NCBI GenBank assembly: GCA_950295325.1
Contig: OX485805.1
Location: 9,054,501-9,118,500, forward strand
Length of the DNA stretch: 64,000 bases
Direction of reading: 5' to 3'
Source: Polytrichum commune
Lineage: Eukaryota > Streptophyta > Polytrichopsida > Polytrichales > Polytrichaceae
This document shows, one piece after another, positions 56,869 through 64,000 of the stretch (position 1 is the first letter of the stretch; every line of letters starts with the position of its first letter). A program made the position numbers and the translations under genes. The notes beneath the pieces were generated by a model. That model did not search any database. It saw only the letters and a program-made list of their open reading frames with translations, and was not told the DNA's origin.

Positions 56869-59800
56869 AATTGCCTTGAGTCATTGGGACCAAATTCAAT
56901 ACTAAACATGGGCTAGGTAGTGGAATAGTGGAAGTGGAGGATTAATTGTTTCTCGGGTGCAGTTATGAATTAAGCTTCAACCTTAAGTGCGTGAGAGGCC
57001 CATACTAGGCCTGCCTATGTGCAAAATTTTGTATTTGTGTTACATACTTTCGATTTCAACTTATTGTGTCAAAAGTAATCTTGTCTAAAATGAACTTATT
57101 TGTCAAGTGAATTTTTTGAATTAGTTGAAGACCTTGATGTTGTTGAAAATTCTAATTCAAATATGTAGCATGAGTGCCCTTGGATGCAAATATTTGTGTT
57201 GTAATGTAATTATGAATGTCAAGTATGAGTGTGTGTGTGTGTGCATGTGTATCTTTTTCCCCTCCTTTACCCAAAACAATGTATAAGATATGGTTTCAAA
57301 CTATTATATATATACATTTTATTTTATTTATTTATTAACTTGGTGAGACCCACATTAATTGTATGCATGGCCATAGGTTTATTGAGACCCTGCATCGTTG
57401 AAGGGTTAACCCTCAAATGTCAAGAGGCCCATTATGGACCTCAAGACGTCGTACATGCAATGTTTTATGTGACTTATTGCTATATTTAGTTGAAAGTGTC
57501 AAAAATGATCCCATCTACACGTAACCCATGTATCAATTGCAATTCTTCACTTAGAATAGTAAAACAAATGTTGAAAAGATAAGCTCGTATGAACAACTTA
57601 GATTAAAATACGTACCACACTTATCATATCATTGTTGTCAATCTTTATAGTAGATTATGTGAATTGTAGTGTTAGTCTCGTAGAAGAAGTAATATTGGAA
57701 TTTTATAACAAGTTGTTTGGGGCTCATATAGATGTATCACGTACCTCTACATCATTAGGGTCAAATGTAGTCAAACTTTTGATGATATGTTGACAACTCA
57801 TAAACATGTTGGTCCTATATGCAACAACCTGTCTTGAGGTTGATGTTGAGAACTTGGCTAAAGAAAACCTTTTAGTCATACCTTGCTCACCTACTCATCA
57901 ACTACACCTTTACACCTATTATTATGGTTTATAATTGAAGTCACATGTTGCTATAACATTTTACTAAATAGTCTCAATTTTCTAGTAAGTTAACTTTTCT
58001 CTTTTCCTAAACCTTGATACACGTATTGCAACTAGTAACATGATGAAACAAACCCTAATCCTATAATTACAATAGTCAAAATTGTATGTGGGCCAAAAGT
58101 GGCCACCATAGTGCCAATTGGACTAAATGCACTCACCAAATTTAAAGACATGAATTCAATAGTTGTCCTTAGCATCAAGTACAATGTCTTTATGCACATT
58201 ATATGTCATCCCTAACAAACTATGTAGGATCCAAAGCCCGGGAATGATAACCGGGAAGTTGATGATGGCCCTTTGTAGAATACCAACAATTGGTTCAAGT
58301 ATGCCCTTCAAGCCAAGTTCTATCTTAGTTAGTGTACATTAAGAGACAAACTAACTCAAATAGTTCACATTCAAATCATTTGAATACTTATGTACTTGTT
58401 TGCCAACTTTCTCTAGTACTCTTGATCGGTTTTGGGGGGTTTGCATTGATAAATAAAAGGTACTTAATCGGTCAACGTTAACTTCCCAAGAAATTATTGA
58501 AATAATATCTTAGTTTTTGTAATATTGAATCCATATTTAGTACAACCCATTCAAAAATGTGCCAATGGTGATGAGGTACATGTGTTATGTATATAAATTC
58601 ATGTTATTTTATATGGTCTATTTTGACACTTTTAGTTTTAAATGACAAGAAATCATGTGGAACCCCTTTTGTATGATGTCTTGAGGTCACATAATGACCT
58701 TTTTGGAATTTTAAGGGTTTTGGATTTTAAAGATTCCCATTTCCATTTAGAGAATAATTTACATGTTTTCCATTACCATCTCCACTTGATTGTCTAGGTT
58801 TTATGTCTAGGTGATCATTTAGAGACCTTCACGTTTGAGTTATTCATACATTGAAGGTTTGCTTTCTTAACCCTTAAAATATTATAAGCCAAATTAGTCT
58901 GTTCCAGGGCCCAAAAACATGTGGGCCCATTTTAGGTTGAATGGGATATTAGTACAAGCGGAGGTTGGGTTAACATATTGTCCAAAGACATGTCATGGAA
59001 CATGCCAAATGAATTGACATATACCCAAGAGGCCTCAAACAAGGTGGAAAGCATGCCACAAAGGGTGAAATCAGTGGGTCTTGGGGTTCAAAACGCATAG
59101 CATGTGATCTCCACCTACATGCGGCACAACTGCAATTCAAGTTGACATTGCATCTGCAAAGAACCTTATCCATGTGGTTCTTGAATAACCTTGGCATATG
59201 CATCGGCCCACTCAACTCAACAAGTATGTTGAATCATGCTATGAAGGGCAAGGTACATTTTTTCGAAAGCAAGATAATCTAAGATGAAAAGTCGAATGGC
59301 CGTTGAAACTACTTATCCACAATTAAATTATTCAAAATGACTCAAGGAGGGCCCAAAGATAACGTTTAATGATGCAGTTAGAAATGATGTTTTATGATTT
59401 TGATTCACAATTTATTATTATTAAAATAATATGCAACTTCATAAATGAGTTTCCACCTACATATAGCATACCATATCGCAAGGTCTTTTGAGGGAAAATA
59501 TGATAAAAATATGACAATAGTGACCAAATATTATGCATATAAAAAGAAGGCTAATATGACTATGTTTGTATGTGCTGTTAATTTTGACCAATTCTTATTT
59601 AAGATGTATATAGTAAATTTATTGGAAGAGTGCCATGGAATAGGCCTAAATTATGCTAGTGTCCTAATTTAGAGGTTTGGCTTTGAATACACTTATGTGG
59701 TTGTTAAATACTAACTTTAGTTACCACAAAAAAAATCCCCTATTGTGGGAGTGATGTGAGTAAGTATATATAAGGTATGTGGCCATGTTGTGTTGTGGGT

Positions 59801-61999
59801 GGCGCTTCCGACATCACAAATAAAATTTTATTGTTGGATCAACTTGGAAATTGTTTCATTGTGTTAGATGTTGTGAATCACAAAAGAATCATTCGAGTTT
59901 CAAAGTCAAAGTCAATTATAAGAGGTCAATATGAATCTTCTTGTTTCTATAAGTAGTTACATAGACCAATCAAATTGTGTAAATTACCTAAAAATAAGAG
60001 CAATGTCCATATTTTGAGTACAATTTGTTCCAATCTTGTGTGTCCTTTATTGGCCACTCTTAATCCTTAAAGGTCTGAGAGACCTTATCCAAACCTCAAG
60101 ATATCATATGAAGGAATTTAACATTACTTATTGATGTGTTTAGCTTGAAATGTCAAAAGTGACCCTATCCACAACAAGCCCGTTTAATGTATGCTTAATT
60201 CTAATTGAAGCATACACATGTGTAGAATGGATAACTAAAGGCGAACTTTGAGTGTTTATAAATGATGTAGACTCAAATACATACCATGTACATGCCTAAT
60301 TGCCATTATCACATAATACTTAATTTTCACTTCCTCTTTTAAATAAGGTGTGCTATAAAATGATTCAAGTCCATAAATGACATAACTTTCTTTTTTCAAT
60401 GGTTGTTGGGGGGTCATAAAGATCATCAGGTATCTTGTATAAAAACACCTTTGGTCCTTTAAGGGACAAGTACATTCCAATGTACCACTCAATGTAGGTG
60501 GCCCCATAAAGAAGGATGATGACGTATGGCCAACATACTACCATACTAAAGGGTCACTGCAAGCATCCCGATTGAGTCCCAAGTTTGGCTACCTTTCCGC
60601 ATGTCAATGCAAATTGACCAAAATGAAGAGGGCACTTTGTTTTGATGCTTGAATATATAGGGCCGTTATCTAAACCATCACTATACCATATAGTCATGTT
60701 ATTGTGGGTCACGGTATTTTTTTGGAGTCCATGCTAATTTTCACAATGAGAAATAATGTCGGCCGCATTAATTTCAACCCACACTAAATTTCTAGTAGAT
60801 TATTAGCATGGGCCACAGTTATTTTTTGCTAGAAAATTAATGTGGATGATTATTTTATTTTGTGCTACTTTGTCCTATAACCACTATTCAATGTGTTGGT
60901 CGGAAGTCTTCATGAAGACTTGGGGGAAGACCCGGGGTCTTGGACCCATGTTAATTGCACCTTGCCTACAAAGTTAGTGTAGCGCACATTAATTATTTCC
61001 ATGCTCATTGTCCATCCACACTAATAGGACTATTTAGTGTATGTCTCACAATGCTAAAAAGTGCTTTCATGATAACACTTTGTGATATTATATTAATCTT
61101 TACTGTTTGGTTTCGTAATATTGACACACACATGTTGATTTCTTACTTATTTTAAGATTGTCACATGTTACTCATAGACATATCAACAACATATTACGTA
61201 ACACATTTGGGCTTACATTGTTAATGAAACTTGCAATGTTCTAATATGTGTTTGACTAAAATCAAAAAGTATATAAACTAACTTTTATGACTGAACAACA
61301 ACATGTCCAACTACTAACAACCAAGTTTGCATTGTTAAGAAGATGAGCCAACATGACAATGGCCCATTGACACAGTGTCATCTAAGGCTTATCAAACATT
61401 ATCTTAATACACAAAATATAACACAAAATGTAAGTGAAACATGTCAAAAGACTTTTTGTTTCCTATTGGTGTCCATGAACTTATGGGCTCCTACAAACTT
61501 TCCTTGCAAGTGGGCTCAAGAGCGGACCATGTAAAGTGGGAATCAATTGATTGACCCATGGAACAATAATGCAAATGATGCGATTCCTAAAGGCACCATG
61601 ATGACTTCCATGCCCATCCTCCATTTAAGAAAATAAAATGATTTGTCATACCTATTGGAGTGCTTCCAATTTGTCATCTTTTGAGATGCCTTGCTTCCTT
61701 GTATATGCGAAAGCAAAGAGTTGCGTGGCCGTGAATGGCGGAGAAATATATTGAAAAGACTCGACGCACTAGCACATGGACCTCATAGAATCATTGTTAT
61801 AAAGAGCACGCTAATATTTGCCAACAAAATGGATGGAAACTTATAGAATATGGTTGGAAACGACACGTGCATGGAAATAACTAACATAATTTAACTCAGG
61901 GCCTCTTTCACTAGAGCTCAAGGGCCCTTGACCCGCGATATACAAATTACGTGGTTCATCAAGAAGTCAGAGATGGTGTAAGTACAAACTGTCGGGATC
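56869..61999. other. Gene-free AT-rich region with dispersed repeats
   Basis: No gene is recognised. Four copies of the dispersed family are at about 56975-57175 (+), 57400-57660 (+), 58500-58720 (-) and 60057-60290 (+), sharing a GAGGCCC/GACCTCAAGA part and a GTCAAAAGTGATC part. A (GT)n microsatellite lies near 57227-57241. Confidence 0.45.
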
Positions 62000-62196
62000 G
62001 TAGATTCTGTCCTTTTTAACGCCCAAACTACCGTATATATTCATATGACTGATGTCCGAAGCGACTCGTCGGTAATGACTAGACCCAGTCACCGCGCGTG
62101 TCATCCTCCTCCGGTGCCTTGTCAGTCATATTTTGGGATTTTATGACTTAAAGCAGTCATAAATTGCAATCATAAAATGTGCGTTTTGTTCTAGTG
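62000..62196 (-). mobile_element. Possible end of a CACTA-type transposon
   Basis: On the minus strand the sequence from 62196 begins CACTAGAACAAAACGC, similar to plant CACTA ends. It is followed by repeated TATGACT/AGTCATA motifs as in subterminal repeats of such elements. The opposite end and the 3-base duplication were not found, so this may be a fragment or a chance match. Confidence 0.35.
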
Positions 62197-63639
62197 AGTT
62201 CACTTTGTACTAGACCTCAAAGGCCCAATGGACCAAAGAAATTAAGATGGATGAAGAATCTACATGGCGTCCTACATGGCAACAAGTGGATAATGTCTCA
62301 TGGTCTTTGGACATTGGGTTAGGTTTATCAAAAAGAGGTGGACCTAAATGCAAAACTACGGGTTGTGGCAACAATATTAATCATATTGCAATTGACTTTC
62401 AAAAATATTATATTGTATTAGTGAGAGCGTGAACCGATTATATGTTGCAATCTTTGAACATGATCCACTTTCACTTTACACAAGGCTTGAGGACCTGTCA
62501 ATTATCAAAATGAATTTCTATTTCCCTTGATACGGCCTTCAAGTGATTTTTCAAGGGCCCTTACTATTTCATGGTCACGGCTCTTGGTTGGTGTAAAGCA
62601 AACTCTTACTCTAGATCCCCTTGCCCACATAATTGGAACACATGTAGATGTAGCTTAAGGGACTAGAATTACACCAATGTTGCATATTGTGCACCTTCAT
62701 GTTAGGTTCAATGTCACCCAAGTTAGACTTGGGTCACTTTCAACTGAAATGAAGGTTACTCAAACTTGGATGTGAGCATTACGTGTTAGTAAACGTATTC
62801 TATGTGCATTACATTGGAATAAAAAGAGGGGGGTAGTGGTGAAGACCACTATTTAAAGAATTAGCACGGTGTCACCACTTGTCTCAGGAAGATGGGTAGG
62901 GGCCGGTTGGTTGGTACAATTTTCCTGCCTATGATAAATTCATATATCACGAGATATATATATATTTTCTCATGATATATATGATCAATAGATTCCATCG
63001 ATTATCGTTCAAGAATCTCGTGATATATATCTTCACCTTCCTAGAGAGAATCACTCGTTATACCACTCATAACTCGAGCCTACAATTCATTGAATGTGCA
63101 TTCTACCAAGATTGCGACCCCCCTATTGCAACCCAAAGAGACATGGGCACTCTTGAATACGCTGGCTAGTATGTCACATTCACAATCCTCATATGAGGCA
63201 TTAGAGTAGGTACCCACACAAGCATTATTACCAACCTATTCAAACAATGCTACATCCGTTGCATGCCCATCCATGTATGCAACAAATCCACCTCATAGCC
63301 ATTAAATACCTCACCTTGCTCACCAAATGAAAATAAGAGAACCACCAACAATCAATAACCCCCATGTAAGAAACCACCAAAACCCCCAATGAACATCAAA
63401 GGCTCCATAATGAATCCTACAACATGATGCATAAGTAATTAGCTCAAATAAAGGGATAATACAATCCCCCAAGGTCAACCCCGGGAATCATACCTAATAC
63501 ATGTTTCAACAAGTACAAACTCCTTGCCCTCATAACACCCACCTTTTAAACACACATATTGATGCACACAAATTGATATACCAATAAATATCCCTACAAA
63601 CGGTGTCCCCCCCCCCCCCCTTTCTCGTGTTGGTTACTC
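62197..63639. other. Gene-free region, possible diverged fold-back copy
   Basis: No gene is recognised. Bases about 62470-62605 have weak inverted ends (CTTTACACAAGGCTTGAGGA against CTTTACACCAACCAAGAGCC), resembling the MITE family at 24570 and 51921. A C14 homopolymer lies at 63607-63620. Confidence 0.35.
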
Positions 63640-63805
63640 ATGATGACGAAAGAGAAGAAACGTTGACCCTACGACCAGCGTGATTGGAATGCCCGTTCGA
63701 CCCACCCTTGGTTTTATGCCCTCAGGACATAATACTAGTGTTGTAGCACTACTAACCCCTCTCGGGGTGGGCACTATAGTAACCGGACTAGCTAGGTGCC
63801 TATGG
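63640..63805 (-). mobile_element. SINE 3' part, related to the SINE at 31175
   Basis: On the minus strand this segment shares with the SINE at 31175-31541 the blocks CTAGCTAG, ACTATAGTG.CCA, CGAGAGGGG with AGTAGT, and a GTCC..GGGCAT part in the same order. No pol III boxes are seen upstream, so the copy is probably 5' truncated or strongly diverged. Ends are approximate. Confidence 0.55.
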
Positions 63806-64000
63806 GCACTTATCAGTTGGGTATACTTCCTTAGCTTTCGTTGGCATTTATTTTTGTATTTTTTTTCATCCTACTTATTAGTTCGCTAGTTGGTGTATAT
63901 GGAAATCTAATAGTGGTTATGCGTATGTTGGTAGTGGTTCGTTGTTTTTCTATTCTTCTTTTGTGTAGGATTATGGACATAGCATATTGTATGGCAATAA

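Noticed and set aside
49477-62196. A 12.7 kb CACTA element between CACTACAACAACAAGC at 49477 and the inverse end at 62196
   Set aside because: The flanking 3-base sequences differ, no transposase is seen between them, and the match at 49477 is short.
62941-63035. Inverted repeat around TATATCACGAGA
   Set aside because: The arms are short and mostly AT microsatellite, with no target duplication.

Overview
The window is nuclear DNA of a land plant. The evidence is one plant-type GDSL esterase gene with five exons, a FAR1/Mutator-type transposase relic, PIF/Harbinger elements with 3-base TTA target duplications, and other plant-style repeats. The species cannot be fixed from the sequence. A green-lineage Dualen-like LINE in a repeat-rich setting makes a seed-free plant (moss, lycophyte or fern) worth considering, but this is only an impression.

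Layout. Bases 1-7.5 kb hold a 58-base tandem array split by two PIF/Harbinger insertions at one TTA (946-5381 and 5385-5801), with a third non-autonomous relative at 5964-7457. From 8.2 to 17.5 kb lie two related Mutator-like elements with long terminal inverted repeats, arranged tail to tail. The first carries a broken FAR1-type transposase gene. The second carries a rearranged relic of the same gene and is cut in its right inverted repeat by a hAT-like element with an 8-base target duplication. The only apparently intact gene is at 19744-24443: a secreted GDSL esterase/lipase of 409 residues.

From 25.8 to 42.5 kb lies the most interesting object: a giant LINE on the minus strand, bounded by a perfect 12-base target duplication. 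Its second ORF reads, in order, a repeated 2A-like motif, an apurinic (APE) endonuclease, a reverse transcriptase, RNase H, a CCHC finger and a C-terminal segment resembling the restriction-like endonuclease of R2-type LINEs. This dual-endonuclease layout matches the Dualen/RandI group first described in Chlamydomonas. The LINE is dead and was later hit by a SINE, a solo LTR and a pogo-like element, each with its own clean target duplication. Removing the SINE or the LTR on paper rejoins the LINE reading frame.

From 42.5 kb to the end I find no gene. This part is AT-rich decayed intergenic DNA with small fold-back elements, a 218-base tandem duplication, a dispersed repeat family and a second SINE 3' part. 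Apart from the esterase, the genes here serve transposition, and all of those are broken by stops, frameshifts or insertions. The window is therefore a record of layered insertions around one host gene.
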